Assembly (NCBI RefSeq): GCF_000421185.1
Contig: NZ_ATWJ01000012.1
Span: 1-64,000, forward strand
Length of the DNA: 64,000 nucleotides
Origin: Ornithinimicrobium pekingense DSM 21552
GTDB lineage: Bacteria; Actinomycetota; Actinomycetes; Actinomycetales; Dermatophilaceae
Direction of reading: 5' to 3'
Part shown: in pieces, positions 18,152 through 26,289 of the stretch
How the letters are laid out: each line of letters opens with the position of its first letter
How positions within the stretch are numbered: the first letter of the stretch is position 1
Notes under the pieces: generated by a model
What the model was told of the DNA's origin: nothing
The model's database searches: none
The model's input: only the letters and a program-made list of their open reading frames with translations
Translations under genes and position numbers: made by a program

Positions 18152-18312
18152 GCCCTGAGATAGGCCGCGTCGATCCCAGCGGACGGGTGCTCGCGCAGGA
18201 GAGCCTCGAGAGCTGCCTCGAGCAACGACGCGTCGGTCCGGCCGGAGCAGACCTTGCGCGCGCGAGCAAGCAGGTCCGCGTCGACCGTCGTGCTCACTCT
18301 CACCTTCGGCAT
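18058..18312 (-). CDS. Orphan MazE/VapB-type antitoxin (ribbon-helix-helix)
   Basis: An 84-residue protein. The N-terminus PKVRVSTTVDADLLARARK followed by a helix is the usual opening of a ribbon-helix-helix DNA-binding antitoxin, and the acidic C-terminus (DEPDVWGDVAAF) is the type that wraps a MazF-like toxin. The start at 18312 is chosen over an upstream ATG because the family begins here. The toxin gene should follow directly on the same strand, but that position is occupied by an opposite-strand gene, so this is a toxin-less antitoxin at the island edge. Confidence 0.65.
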   Translation of the reverse strand: MPKVRVSTTVDADLLARARKVCSGRTDASLLEAALEALLREHPSAGIDAAYLRAYREASVDEPDVWGDVAAFADAAAKRAHSSA

Positions 18313-18385
18313 GCCACGACCATGCCAGACCTGCCACTCACGGTCCTCGGATGCGCAAGGGTCGGCGGCGCCATACCGTCCAAAC

Positions 18386-18637
18386 ATGGGCACCTACATC
18401 TCACGACGCGACGACACGGACCCTGACGAGGGCACGAAGGAGTACGGCGACGTGGAGTTCGCCGACCCCACCAACAACAAGTACCCGATCGACACCGAGG
18501 AGCACGTCCGCGCGGCGTGGTCCTACATCAACACGTCGTCGAACGCCGCCAAGTACGACGCCGAGGAGGTGGACGCGATGAAGGGTCGGATCAGGCGAGC
18601 CGCCACGAAGTTCGACATCGAGATCAACGAGGACTGA
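18386..18637 (+). CDS. DUF6582-like small protein
   Basis: An 83-residue acidic soluble protein of the kind annotated DUF6582: VEFADPTNNKYPIDTEEHVRAAWSYIN, then a lysine/arginine helix. Function is unknown; the same segment (KYP-D--EHVRAAW) also occurs next to phage-like peptidase domains in other proteins. TACCGT lies six nt before the ATG and would give a leaderless transcript. It marks the switch to uniformly GC-rich core DNA. Confidence 0.7.
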   Translation: MGTYISRRDDTDPDEGTKEYGDVEFADPTNNKYPIDTEEHVRAAWSYINTSSNAAKYDAEEVDAMKGRIRRAATKFDIEINED

Positions 18638-18641
18638 GAGG

Positions 18642-19808
18642 TCAGGCCTCCGACCCCCGCAGCTGCTCGCGCAACCGCGCCGCCTCGCGGGTGAGGTGGT
18701 CCCGCTCCGCGGTGCTCCTCGCCTCGCGCGCCGCCGCGGCGTAGAGCTCGGCGCCCCGCCCGGTCTCACCGGCGCGGGCATGGAGATAGGCCGCGACCGC
18801 GGTCCGTCGCGGCACCCCGTCGGGCACCTCGGCGAGGGCGGCGAGCCCCGCCGCCGGTCCGTCCGCCTCACCCACGGCGACGACGCGGTTGAGCCGGGCC
18901 ACCGGGGACGGCGTGAGGCGCACGAGCTCGTCATACCACTCGAGGATCTGCACCCAGTCGGTCTCCTCGGCCCGCAGGGCGTCCGCGTGCAGGGCTGCGA
19001 TCGCCGCCTGCACCTGGTACTCCCCCAGCCGGTCCTGCGCCAGCGCCGCCTGCAGCAGCTCGACCCCCTCGGCGACCATCGCGGTGTCCCACAGCGACCG
19101 GTCCTGCTCGGCGAGCGGCACCAACCGCCCGCCCGCAGTGGTGCGTGCCGCCCGCCGAGCGTGGTGCAGCAGCATGAGCGCCAGCAGCCCGGCGACCTCC
19201 GGCTCGTCGGTGCGGGCGGCGAGCTGGCGGGTCAGCCGGATCGCCTCGGCGGCGAGGTCGACCGAGCCGGAGTAGCCCTCGTTGAACACCAGGTAGAGCG
19301 TGTGCAGCACCATGCCCAGGTCGCGCTGGCCCTGCCCGAGCCCGTCGCCGGCGACCTCGACCAGCCGCGCCTTGGCGCGGCTGATCCGCTGGGCCATCGT
19401 GGCCTCCGGCACGAGGTAGGCCTCGGCGACCTGCCGGGTCGTCAGGCCGCCGACCGCGCGCAGGGTCAGGGCGACCGCCGAGGCCGGCGTCAGGGCCGGG
19501 TGGGCGCACATCAGGTAGAGCCGCAGGGTGTCGTCGACCGAGGAGACCGCGCCCGGCGGCGGCTCGGCCTCGACCCGCTCCTCCCGGGCCCGGCGGGCGT
19601 CGTCGGAGCGGACGGCGTCGACGAAGCTGCGCCACGCCACCGTCACCAGCCACCCCTTCGGGTCCCTGGGTGGGTCCTCGGGCCATACCTGGAGGGCCCT
19701 GACCAGCGCCTCCTGCACGGCGTCCTCGGCCGACGCGAAGTCTGCTCCGCGCCGGACGAGGACGCCGATCACCGCGGGCACCAGGGCCCGCAGCGCGACC
19801 GGGTCCAT
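18642..19808 (-). CDS. ECF42-type RNA polymerase sigma factor
   Basis: A 388-residue ECF sigma factor with the long C-terminal TPR-like extension (DUF6596) typical of the ECF42 group. Region 2 spans about residues 10-70 (EDAVQEALVRALQVWP), region 4 about 105-160 (LTTRQVAEAYLVPEATMAQRISRAKARL), and the extension runs to the end. The ATG at 19808 overlaps the stop of the upstream YCII/DGPF gene (TGATG), so the two are one operon. In ECF42 the extension and DGPF proteins take the place of a classical anti-sigma factor. Confidence 0.9.
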   Translation of the reverse strand: MDPVALRALVPAVIGVLVRRGADFASAEDAVQEALVRALQVWPEDPPRDPKGWLVTVAWRSFVDAVRSDDARRAREERVEAEPPPGAVSSVDDTLRLYLMCAHPALTPASAVALTLRAVGGLTTRQVAEAYLVPEATMAQRISRAKARLVEVAGDGLGQGQRDLGMVLHTLYLVFNEGYSGSVDLAAEAIRLTRQLAARTDEPEVAGLLALMLLHHARRAARTTAGGRLVPLAEQDRSLWDTAMVAEGVELLQAALAQDRLGEYQVQAAIAALHADALRAEETDWVQILEWYDELVRLTPSPVARLNRVVAVGEADGPAAGLAALAEVPDGVPRRTAVAAYLHARAGETGRGAELYAAAAREARSTAERDHLTREAARLREQLRGSEA

Positions 19809-20215
19809 CACCCGGCCGTCACCTCGGGAGCCGTCAGGAGCGGGCGCACCTCGAGCCACTCGCCGAGGGGCCGCCCGTCGGCGCCCGGTGCCGCGGACAG
19901 CTCGCCGGCCAGCTCGACGGCCCGCTCCTGCGACTCGACGTCGATGATCATCCAGCCCGCGATGAGGTCCTTGGTCTCGACGAACGGCCCGTCGGTCACC
20001 GGCGGCCGGCCCTCCCCGTCGTAGCGCACCCACAGCCCCTCCGGCGCCAGCGCCTGGCCGTCGACGAACTCGCCGCTCTCGCGCAGGCGGTCGGCGAAAT
20101 CGTCCATGAAGGTGATGTGCGCGTCGATCTCCTCGGGGCGCCACCGGTCCATCGGGACGTCGTTGGTGGCGGCGGGCGCGCCGCGGTAGTGCTTGAGCAG
20201 CAGGTACTTGGCCAT
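19808..20215 (-). CDS. YCII/DGPF domain protein, partner of ECF42
   Basis: A 135-residue protein with the DGPF signature (VTDGPFVETKDLIAGWMIID) and the YCII-like opening MAKYLLLKHY. DGPF proteins are encoded beside ECF42 sigma factors and are proposed to act in the same regulation. AAGGAG lies seven nt before the ATG at 20215. It is the first gene of the two-gene operon and is divergent from the secreted hydrolase gene. Confidence 0.9.
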   Translation of the reverse strand: MAKYLLLKHYRGAPAATNDVPMDRWRPEEIDAHITFMDDFADRLRESGEFVDGQALAPEGLWVRYDGEGRPPVTDGPFVETKDLIAGWMIIDVESQERAVELAGELSAAPGADGRPLGEWLEVRPLLTAPEVTAG

Positions 20216-20320
20216 CTCGATCTCCTTCGTCCGGCACGACCAGTGTGGCCGCGCTCACCCCTGGGACGGAACCGTCGCGCGGATCTCGACATCGTGCCCG
20301 CCGAGCCGATGAGGCCCCTT

Positions 20321-20364
20321 CGTCAACGTCAGGTCAAGCGCAGGTATGGGGAAGGTCAGCACAA
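20321..20364 (+). promoter_or_regulatory. 11-bp-phased operator A upstream of CocE-like gene
   Basis: Four units start every 11 bp: CGTCAAC (20321), GGTCAAG (20332), GGTATG (20343) and GGTCAGC (20354). The same block occurs upstream of three other plus-strand genes. Direct repeats with an 11-bp period starting GGTCA or GTTCA are the binding pattern of OmpR/PhoB-class regulators such as the Streptomyces PHO box. The regulator itself is not in the window. Confidence 0.6.
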
Positions 20365-20441
20365 CGTCCGGCCCGGGCAAACCGGGTAAAACCTTGCCAA
20401 AGACCCGCGGTTTGCCCTTCCGCCCGGACGGCACCGCTTCC

Positions 20442-20447
20442 TAGGGT
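20442..20447 (+). promoter_or_regulatory. -10 element for leaderless CocE-like gene
   Basis: TAGGGT with six nt before the ATG at 20454. There is no Shine-Dalgarno in the right place, so a leaderless message is likely. Confidence 0.45.
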
Positions 20448-20453
20448 CCCGAG

Positions 20454-22313
20454 ATGGACACCAACGCAAGGACGCGTCTGCGCCGCACGACCTTCATCCT
20501 GACCTGCTCCTCCGCGCTCGTGGTCAGCCCGCTGGCCGCCACGGCCGGGACCACCAGCTCGTCGCTGTCGTCGGTCATCGGCCCCGCCACCTCGGCTGTG
20601 ACTGCCGCCATCGAGGACGGCATCACCCACGACCAGAACCCCCGCGTGCCCGAGGGCGCGTCGTGGACGGAGCACTACTTCCCCTCCTCCGACGGCAGTG
20701 ACGTCGAGCTGCACGCCGACGTGCTGCGGCCCGCCCACCTGCCGGCCGACACCCCGACGCCGGTGATCCTGTCGGTCGGTCCCTACTTCGCGCACGCCGG
20801 CCAGACCGGTGACGACGGCTTCACCCAGACGGGCCCCTCCGAGCGGTTCAACGACCTCATCGAGGGCGCCGACCTGATGGCCCGCGGTTACACCGTGGTC
20901 TACGTCGACCTGCGGGGCTTCGGCGGCTCGACCGGGTGCCTCGACTGGGGCGGCCCCGGCGAGCAGGCCGACGTGGTCGCCGCGGTCGAGTGGTCGGCGA
21001 ACCAGCCCTGGTCGACCGGCAAGGTCGGCCTCTACGGCAAGTCCTACGACGGCGTCACCGGGCTGATCGGCGCCAACGAGGAGCCGGAGGGTCTTGCCGC
21101 CGTCGTCTCCCAGGAGCCGCTGTGGGACATGTACAACTACCTCTTCTCCAACGGCGTCCGCCGGCCCAACCACCTCGGCACCCCTTACGCCTACAACTCG
21201 ATCGCCAGCGTCCAGGGCATGCCGGACGACACCGACCGCTACAAGACCAACGCCGCCTACGAGCAGACCCACCCCGAGTGCCTCGCCGACAACGTGACCG
21301 ACACCCAGGACCCGGACCCCGACTCCGACTACTGGCAGGCCCGCGACCTGGCCGCCATGGCCGCCGGGTCGACCGTGCCGCTCTTCGTCACCCAGGGCTT
21401 CCTCGAGCCCAACACCAAGCCCGAGGACATGCAGCAGTACCTCGACAACCACGACGGCGAGCAGCGCGGCTGGCTCGGCCCGTTCGAGCACGTGCGCGGC
21501 AACGACCGCGGCTCCGACGGGGTCCTGCGGATGGGCCGCGAGGGCTGGTTCGAGGAGGTCATGCGCTTCTACGACGAGCACCTGCAGGGCATCGAGCCGT
21601 CCGTCGACGACCCGGCCTTCGTGATCCAGGACAACTTCGGCCAGTGGCGTGCGCAGGACACCTGGCCGGTGGTCACCACGACCCAGACCGTCCGCCTGGA
21701 GCCCGGCAGCTACGTCGACGACGGCGGTGAGGAGGTCGCCGGCCAGGGTCCCGCGGACGACGGTGACCACGACATGGAGCACGGCCCGACGCTGCCGCCG
21801 CAGGCCCAGGGCCGGCCCGGCAAGCCGCCCCGCGTGACCGACGACGGCGACACCTTCTACACCTGGTCGCGCCCGGTCAACCACGAGACCCGGATCACCG
21901 GCACCCCTCGGGTGGCCTTCGAGGCCACCGGCACCGGCAACGTGCTGGTCCGGACCTGGGACGTCGCCCCCGACGGCACGGCGGTGATGTTCGACGAGCA
22001 GATGTCGCTGGTGGACGACGGCACGGTCGCGTTCGACCTCAAGGACACCGACTGGACCCTCGAGGCCGGCCACCAGCTCGTCGTGGGCATCGGCACCAAC
22101 ACCACGCGGTCGTGGCGCGACACCCCCTCCGCCGAGACGATCACGGTCTCCTCGCCCACCCTGTCGCTGCAGCTGCAGAACACCCGCAACGACGTCCCCA
22201 CGCACGGTGACCGGGCTCCCTACCTGGACACCTACCTGCGCTTCTACACCGGCACGATGGAGGACCGGATGCAGGGCACCTTCAGCCTGTCGGTCAACCA
22301 GGGCCGCGGCTGA
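20454..22313 (+). CDS. Secreted CocE/NonD family alpha/beta hydrolase (X-Pro peptidase-like)
   Basis: A 619-residue secreted enzyme. A basic N-terminus and hydrophobic core form a signal peptide ending around residue 31 (PLAATAG). The alpha/beta-hydrolase domain follows: VDLRGFGGSTG at 151-161, nucleophile S197 in GKSYDG, and a histidine in the PFEHVRGN segment around residue 346. The last 180 residues form the jelly-roll typical of the X-Pro dipeptidyl-peptidase/cocaine esterase class. Substrates in the family are acyl-proline peptides or esters; the actual substrate is unknown. It lies alone behind operator A, divergent from the ECF42 operon. Confidence 0.88.
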   Translation: MDTNARTRLRRTTFILTCSSALVVSPLAATAGTTSSSLSSVIGPATSAVTAAIEDGITHDQNPRVPEGASWTEHYFPSSDGSDVELHADVLRPAHLPADTPTPVILSVGPYFAHAGQTGDDGFTQTGPSERFNDLIEGADLMARGYTVVYVDLRGFGGSTGCLDWGGPGEQADVVAAVEWSANQPWSTGKVGLYGKSYDGVTGLIGANEEPEGLAAVVSQEPLWDMYNYLFSNGVRRPNHLGTPYAYNSIASVQGMPDDTDRYKTNAAYEQTHPECLADNVTDTQDPDPDSDYWQARDLAAMAAGSTVPLFVTQGFLEPNTKPEDMQQYLDNHDGEQRGWLGPFEHVRGNDRGSDGVLRMGREGWFEEVMRFYDEHLQGIEPSVDDPAFVIQDNFGQWRAQDTWPVVTTTQTVRLEPGSYVDDGGEEVAGQGPADDGDHDMEHGPTLPPQAQGRPGKPPRVTDDGDTFYTWSRPVNHETRITGTPRVAFEATGTGNVLVRTWDVAPDGTAVMFDEQMSLVDDGTVAFDLKDTDWTLEAGHQLVVGIGTNTTRSWRDTPSAETITVSSPTLSLQLQNTRNDVPTHGDRAPYLDTYLRFYTGTMEDRMQGTFSLSVNQGRG

Positions 22314-22328
22314 GCACGACCTGGATCT

Positions 22329-22748
22329 TCACGGGCCGAGCGGGCCGATCAGCTCGTAGACGGTGCCGTCCGGGCCGCGGTAGTGCGCCCAGGCGTGCTG
22401 CTCGTCCCGCTGGGTGTCCCAGAGGAACCGCACGCCCTCCGCCTCCATCCGCCGGCGGGTCCCCTCGACGTCGTCCACGCGCAGACCGACGCAGGGGCGC
22501 TCGCCGAAGGCCAGGTGGTCGGTGTCCTCAGGCCCGTACACGTGCAGCGCCGTCCCGTCCGCGAGACGGAACCAGGCGAGCCGGTCGGGCTCGAGCCGGA
22601 CCGGCTGCAGGCCGAGGACGTCGCGGTAGAGGGCGACCGTCGACCGGAACGCGGCGCGGTCGCCGACCCGCACGCCGAGGAAACCCAGGCCCAGCACCTC
22701 ACCGGTGGACCTGCGGACGTCCTCGGGTCCGCCCTGGCGTGACGTCAT
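22329..22748 (-). CDS. VOC family (glyoxalase-like) protein
   Basis: A 139-residue protein with the two beta-alpha-beta-beta-beta halves of the vicinal oxygen chelate fold: LGFLGVRVGD...YRDVLGLQPVRLEPDRLAWFRLADGTALHVYG and PCVGLRVDDVEGTRRRMEAEGVRF...YRGPDGTVYELIG, each given here in part. A metal ligand Glu is in the last strand (YELIG). Substrate unknown. The ATG overlaps the stop of the upstream DUF1801 gene by 4 nt, so the two are co-translated. Confidence 0.85.
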   Translation of the reverse strand: MTSRQGGPEDVRRSTGEVLGLGFLGVRVGDRAAFRSTVALYRDVLGLQPVRLEPDRLAWFRLADGTALHVYGPEDTDHLAFGERPCVGLRVDDVEGTRRRMEAEGVRFLWDTQRDEQHAWAHYRGPDGTVYELIGPLGP

Positions 22749-23170
22749 ACCGTGGCGCCCGGCAACCTGCTGGCCTGCTCGACCCAGGACCGCAGCTGGT
22801 CGAGGTCGAGCTCGTCGTCCTCGTGGATGTCCAGATAGCGCACCTCGGCGTGCTTGGACGACTTTGGCGGCACGGGGTCGAGCGAGGCGCCCTGCCAGAA
22901 CTGCACCTGCACGTACGACGTGTAGCAGCGGAACGACAGGAACCAGGTGCCCTCGTGCGCTCCGTAGAACGGCTGGTTCCACTTCACCGCCTTGCGCACG
23001 TCCGTGACCGTGCTCGTGACGAGGTCGTCCAGGCGGCGGCCGACCTCGCTCTTCCACCCGGGCATGGCCGCGATGTAGTCCTGCACCGGCCCGTCGCCCT
23101 CCCCCTTGGGGATCTGCGGGTTGCCGCCGGAGAGCAGCCTGGGGGCCGCACCGTCGTTCTTCTCACCCAT
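22745..23170 (-). CDS. DUF1801 domain protein
   Basis: A 141-residue protein with the DUF1801/YdhG fold: VQDYIAAMPGW, then a helix, AVKWNQPFYG, FLSFRCYTSYVQVQFWQG and KHAEVRYLDIHEDDELD. The family is related to the frataxin-like YdhG fold and has no proven function; some members are linked to iron handling. The first gene of a two-gene operon with the VOC protein, and divergent from the GH3 gene. Confidence 0.85.
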   Translation of the reverse strand: MGEKNDGAAPRLLSGGNPQIPKGEGDGPVQDYIAAMPGWKSEVGRRLDDLVTSTVTDVRKAVKWNQPFYGAHEGTWFLSFRCYTSYVQVQFWQGASLDPVPPKSSKHAEVRYLDIHEDDELDLDQLRSWVEQASRLPGATV

Positions 23171-23262
23171 CAGAGCCTCCCTCTCTCGGTCATGGGGCGG
23201 CCATCGCCGCCCACCTTCGGCCCGATCGAGCCTACCCACCCGCTGCTCCCACGGGCCCGGTT

Positions 23263-23306
23263 CGTCACCGTTCGGTCAAGGGCAGGTATGCAGTTGGTCA
23301 AGACTT
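23263..23306 (+). promoter_or_regulatory. 11-bp-phased operator B upstream of GH3 gene
   Basis: Four units start every 11 bp: CGTCACC (23263), GGTCAAG (23274), GGTATG (23285) and GGTCAAG (23296). It has the best agreement of the four copies. A possible -10, TAGCGT, is at 23372-23377. Same reading direction as the gene it precedes. Confidence 0.65.
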
Positions 23307-23428
23307 CCGGGTAACCCCCCGATCGGCGATGCAACAGACGGCAACCGCAGGCTGCCCTCGGGCGCCCTCCCTAGCGTCACCCAGCATGGCCCTGCTCCCC
23401 GGCAGTGCCATCGACCCGAGGAGAACCC

Positions 23429-26017
23429 ATGACACCGAAGTCACCCAGACGCTCCGCCGCCGCGGCGCTGGCCCTGACGCTGGGCGCCGGGGCCGCGGCC
23501 GCCCTGCCCCCGGCCGCAACGGCCGCGACCGACGAGCAGCCCACGCTCGAGGCCCGCGTCAAGGACGTCATCGACCACGACGGCCTGCAGTTCAAGGACC
23601 TCAACGCCAACGACGAGGTCGACCCCTACGAGGACTGGCGCCTGCCCGTCGAGGAGCGGGTCGCCGACCTCGTCGGCCAGATGACGCTGGCGGAGAAGTC
23701 CGGCCTCATGCTCATCCAGACGCTCAACGCCGGCTGCGAGGGCAGCGTCGTCGGCCAGGCCGCCAACTTCGTCGAGCAGCAGCACATGCACCGCTTCATC
23801 TTCCGCAACGTCGTCGACTCCACCTCGACCGCGTGCGGCGCGAGCGGCACCCCGGTGGTCACCCCCGCCCAGGCGGCGACCTTCACCAACTCCGTGCAGG
23901 AGATGACCGAGGCGACGCGTCTCGGCATACCGACGCTGTTCAAGTCCAACGCCCGCAACCACATCGACCACGACGCCCGCGTCGGCATCAACGAGTCCGC
24001 CGGCGCGTTCAGCGCCTTCCCCAAGGAGGCCGGCGTGGCCTCGGCCGCCCTCGGCGACGCGGCCTACATGGACGTCGTGGAGGACTTCGCCACCGTGATG
24101 GGCGACGAGTGGGCCTCGATCGGCCTGCGGGGCATGTACGGCTACATGGCCGACCTGTCCACCGACCCGCGCTGGTACCGCGTGCACGAGACCTTTACCG
24201 AGGACTCCGACCTCGGCGCCGACATCATGGGCCAGCTGGTGCGCATCCTGCAGGGCGAGGTCGACGAGGACGGCGTCTCGCTGTCCCCGGACACCGACGT
24301 CGCGCTGACGATGAAGCACTTCCCCGGCGGCGGGCCGCAGGCCCTCGGCCTGGACCCGCACTACGCGCACGGCAAGACCCAGGTCTACCCCGGCGACGGC
24401 TTCGTGGACGCGCTCAAGCCGTTCGAGACCGCCATCGACGCCGGCGTGTCCTCGATCATGCCCTACTACGGCGCCCCCATCGACGTGGTCTACGAAGGCA
24501 CCCCCTTCGAGGAGATCGGCTTCGCCTTCTCCGAGGAGATCGTCGAGTGGCTGCTGCGCGACCAGCTCGGCTTCAAGGGCTACGTCAACTCCGACACCGG
24601 CATCATCAACGACCGCGCCTGGGGCCTGGAGGACGCGACCGTGCCCGAGCGGGTGGCCGCGGCCGTCAACGGCGGCACCGACACGCTCTCCGGCTTCGAC
24701 GACGTGCAGACGATCCTCGACCTGGTCGAGGCCGGCCTGATCACCGAGGAGCGGGTCGACCTGGCCGCGGAGCGGCTGCTCACCCCGCTGTTCCAGCTCG
24801 GCCTCTTCGAGGACCCCTACGTCGACCCCACCGCCGCGACCACGACCGTCGGCAACGACGCGCACCGCGCCGTCGCCCAGGACGTGCAGCGCAAGTCGGT
24901 CGTGCTCCTGCAGAACGACGGCGTCCTCCCGCTCGAGGGCGACGACGAGGTCTTCGTCCTCGGCGCCTTCAACAGCGAGCAGGTCGCCGAGGTCGGCTTC
25001 GACGTCGTCGACGGCAACGAGCAGGGTGTCGAGGCGGCGGCCGGCGCCGACGTGGCGGTCATCAACGTCACGGCGGCGACCGACCGCTCGGTCACCGGCG
25101 CCTACCGCTCCAACTTCGACGACACCGGCTGGTTCAACCCGGCGACGGGCGGGTTCGCCGCCGCGGACGACCCGAGCACCGACGCCGACTTCTACGTGGT
25201 CGGCGGCCTGGACCCGGACTACGGCACCAACCCGGTCGTCATGGACGGGGTCGCCGGCCTCGACGGCAGCAGCCCGTGGGGCGCCTCGGACCGGTGCGTC
25301 GCCGAGGGTGGCGAGGCCGCGGTCAACAACCCGAGCCCGACCCCGTCGTGCACCGACAACGGACTCCGCTTCGGCGGGGCGCTGCCCTGGGAGTCCGACG
25401 TCCTGGACTTCACGGGTATGGCGCAGTCGCAGTCGTGGAAGGTCACCCCGTCGCTGGAGGACATCCAGGCGGTCATGGGCGAGGTCGGCGCGGAGAACAC
25501 CGTGCTCAGCGTCTACTTCCGCCAGCCCTACGTCCTCGACGAGGCCAGCGGCCTGCAGGACGCCGGCGCGATCGTCGCGGGCTTCGGCGTGACCGACTCC
25601 GCGCTGTGGGACGTCCTGGCCGGTGACTTCGCGCCGCAGGGCAAGATGCCCTTCGCCCTGGCGAGCAACGTCGAGGCCGTCTCCACCCAGGCGCCGGACC
25701 TGCCCGGGTATGACGCGGCCGACACGCTCTTCCCCTTCGGCCACGGCCTGACCTACGCCGACCCCTTCGAGACGCTGTCCTCGAGCCTGGAGGGCCACAT
25801 CGCCTCCGGCGACGTCGCCGGCCCGGTGGCCAAGCAGCTGACGAAGGCGCTCGAGCAGGCCAAGAAGCACGCCGACGTGGGCCGCAGCCAGCCAGCGGCC
25901 GTCGCGCTGGAGCGCTTCCTGGCCCTGCTGGAGAAGCCGAAGAAGCCGGACACGCTGACCCCGGAGGCGCAGGAGGACCTGCGCACCCAGGCCCAGCACC
26001 TGCTCCGCCGGCTCTGA
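23429..26017 (+). CDS. Secreted glycoside hydrolase family 3 beta-glycosidase
   Basis: An 862-residue secreted enzyme. A signal peptide with Ala-rich core ends near residue 32 (PAATAAT). The GH3 N-terminal TIM barrel covers about 60-470: GQMTLAEKSGLM, MKHFPGGG (Lys-His of the substrate site), and nucleophile D389 in YVNSDTGIIND. The C-terminal sandwich follows, with KSVVLLQNDGVLPL, and ends near 790; the last 70 residues are an extra charged helix. The family cleaves terminal beta-glucosyl, xylosyl or GlcNAc residues; the specificity here is open. GAGGAG lies 8 nt before the ATG at 23429. A strong hairpin follows the stop. Confidence 0.9.
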   Translation: MTPKSPRRSAAAALALTLGAGAAAALPPAATAATDEQPTLEARVKDVIDHDGLQFKDLNANDEVDPYEDWRLPVEERVADLVGQMTLAEKSGLMLIQTLNAGCEGSVVGQAANFVEQQHMHRFIFRNVVDSTSTACGASGTPVVTPAQAATFTNSVQEMTEATRLGIPTLFKSNARNHIDHDARVGINESAGAFSAFPKEAGVASAALGDAAYMDVVEDFATVMGDEWASIGLRGMYGYMADLSTDPRWYRVHETFTEDSDLGADIMGQLVRILQGEVDEDGVSLSPDTDVALTMKHFPGGGPQALGLDPHYAHGKTQVYPGDGFVDALKPFETAIDAGVSSIMPYYGAPIDVVYEGTPFEEIGFAFSEEIVEWLLRDQLGFKGYVNSDTGIINDRAWGLEDATVPERVAAAVNGGTDTLSGFDDVQTILDLVEAGLITEERVDLAAERLLTPLFQLGLFEDPYVDPTAATTTVGNDAHRAVAQDVQRKSVVLLQNDGVLPLEGDDEVFVLGAFNSEQVAEVGFDVVDGNEQGVEAAAGADVAVINVTAATDRSVTGAYRSNFDDTGWFNPATGGFAAADDPSTDADFYVVGGLDPDYGTNPVVMDGVAGLDGSSPWGASDRCVAEGGEAAVNNPSPTPSCTDNGLRFGGALPWESDVLDFTGMAQSQSWKVTPSLEDIQAVMGEVGAENTVLSVYFRQPYVLDEASGLQDAGAIVAGFGVTDSALWDVLAGDFAPQGKMPFALASNVEAVSTQAPDLPGYDAADTLFPFGHGLTYADPFETLSSSLEGHIASGDVAGPVAKQLTKALEQAKKHADVGRSQPAAVALERFLALLEKPKKPDTLTPEAQEDLRTQAQHLLRRL

Positions 26018-26038
26018 CGGTCGGCTGACAGACGGCGA

Positions 26039-26068
26039 GGGGCGCCACCGGGAGACCGGTGGCGCCCC
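26039..26068 (+). terminator. Terminator hairpin after GH3 gene
   Basis: A 13-bp perfect stem (26039-26051 with 26056-26068, GGGGCGCC... pairing with ...GGCGCCCC) and a four-base GAGA loop, followed by TT. It begins 22 nt after the GH3 stop. Confidence 0.8.
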
Positions 26069-26108
26069 TTCGTGCGTCCTGCGGCGCTGCATACCGTGTC
26101 GCGCCGTG

Positions 26109-26232
26109 CACTCCCACCCATCTGAGTGCCCCGTGCCCGCCGGGCCGACGCCAGGCGTGCACACCCCACTCACCTGAGTGGCCCATGCGCATCGACCGGG
26201 CGCCAAGCATGCACGGCGCACTCACCTGAGTG
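26109..26232 (+). repeat. Three spaced CACTCACCTGAGTG palindromic repeats
   Basis: The palindrome CACTCA-CC-TGAGTG is perfect at 26167-26180 and 26219-26232. A longer variant (CACTCCCACCCATCTGAGTG) is at 26109-26128. Each is followed by a similar GCCC(A/C)(T/G)GC segment and a GC-rich spacer with CGGG and GCAC elements, giving units of about 52-58 bp. The array fills the gap between the GH3 terminator and the end of the M14 peptidase gene. It could be an intergenic mobile repeat or a set of RNA hairpins. Confidence 0.7.
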
Positions 26233-26289
26233 GCCCATGCCCGTGCCCGACGGGCTCTCACACTTCCTGTGAGGTGTGCCTTGAGGCGC

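Noticed and set aside
1-18385. Prophage
   Set aside because: Only an integrase is phage-like. No terminase, capsid, portal, tail, lysis or phage repressor genes.
20334-22205. A 623-codon minus-strand frame over the CocE-like gene
   Set aside because: Antisense shadow; no motif.
23441-26221. A 926-codon minus-strand open frame over the GH3 gene
   Set aside because: Antisense of a well supported GH3 gene; low-complexity Val/Gly/Arg composition.
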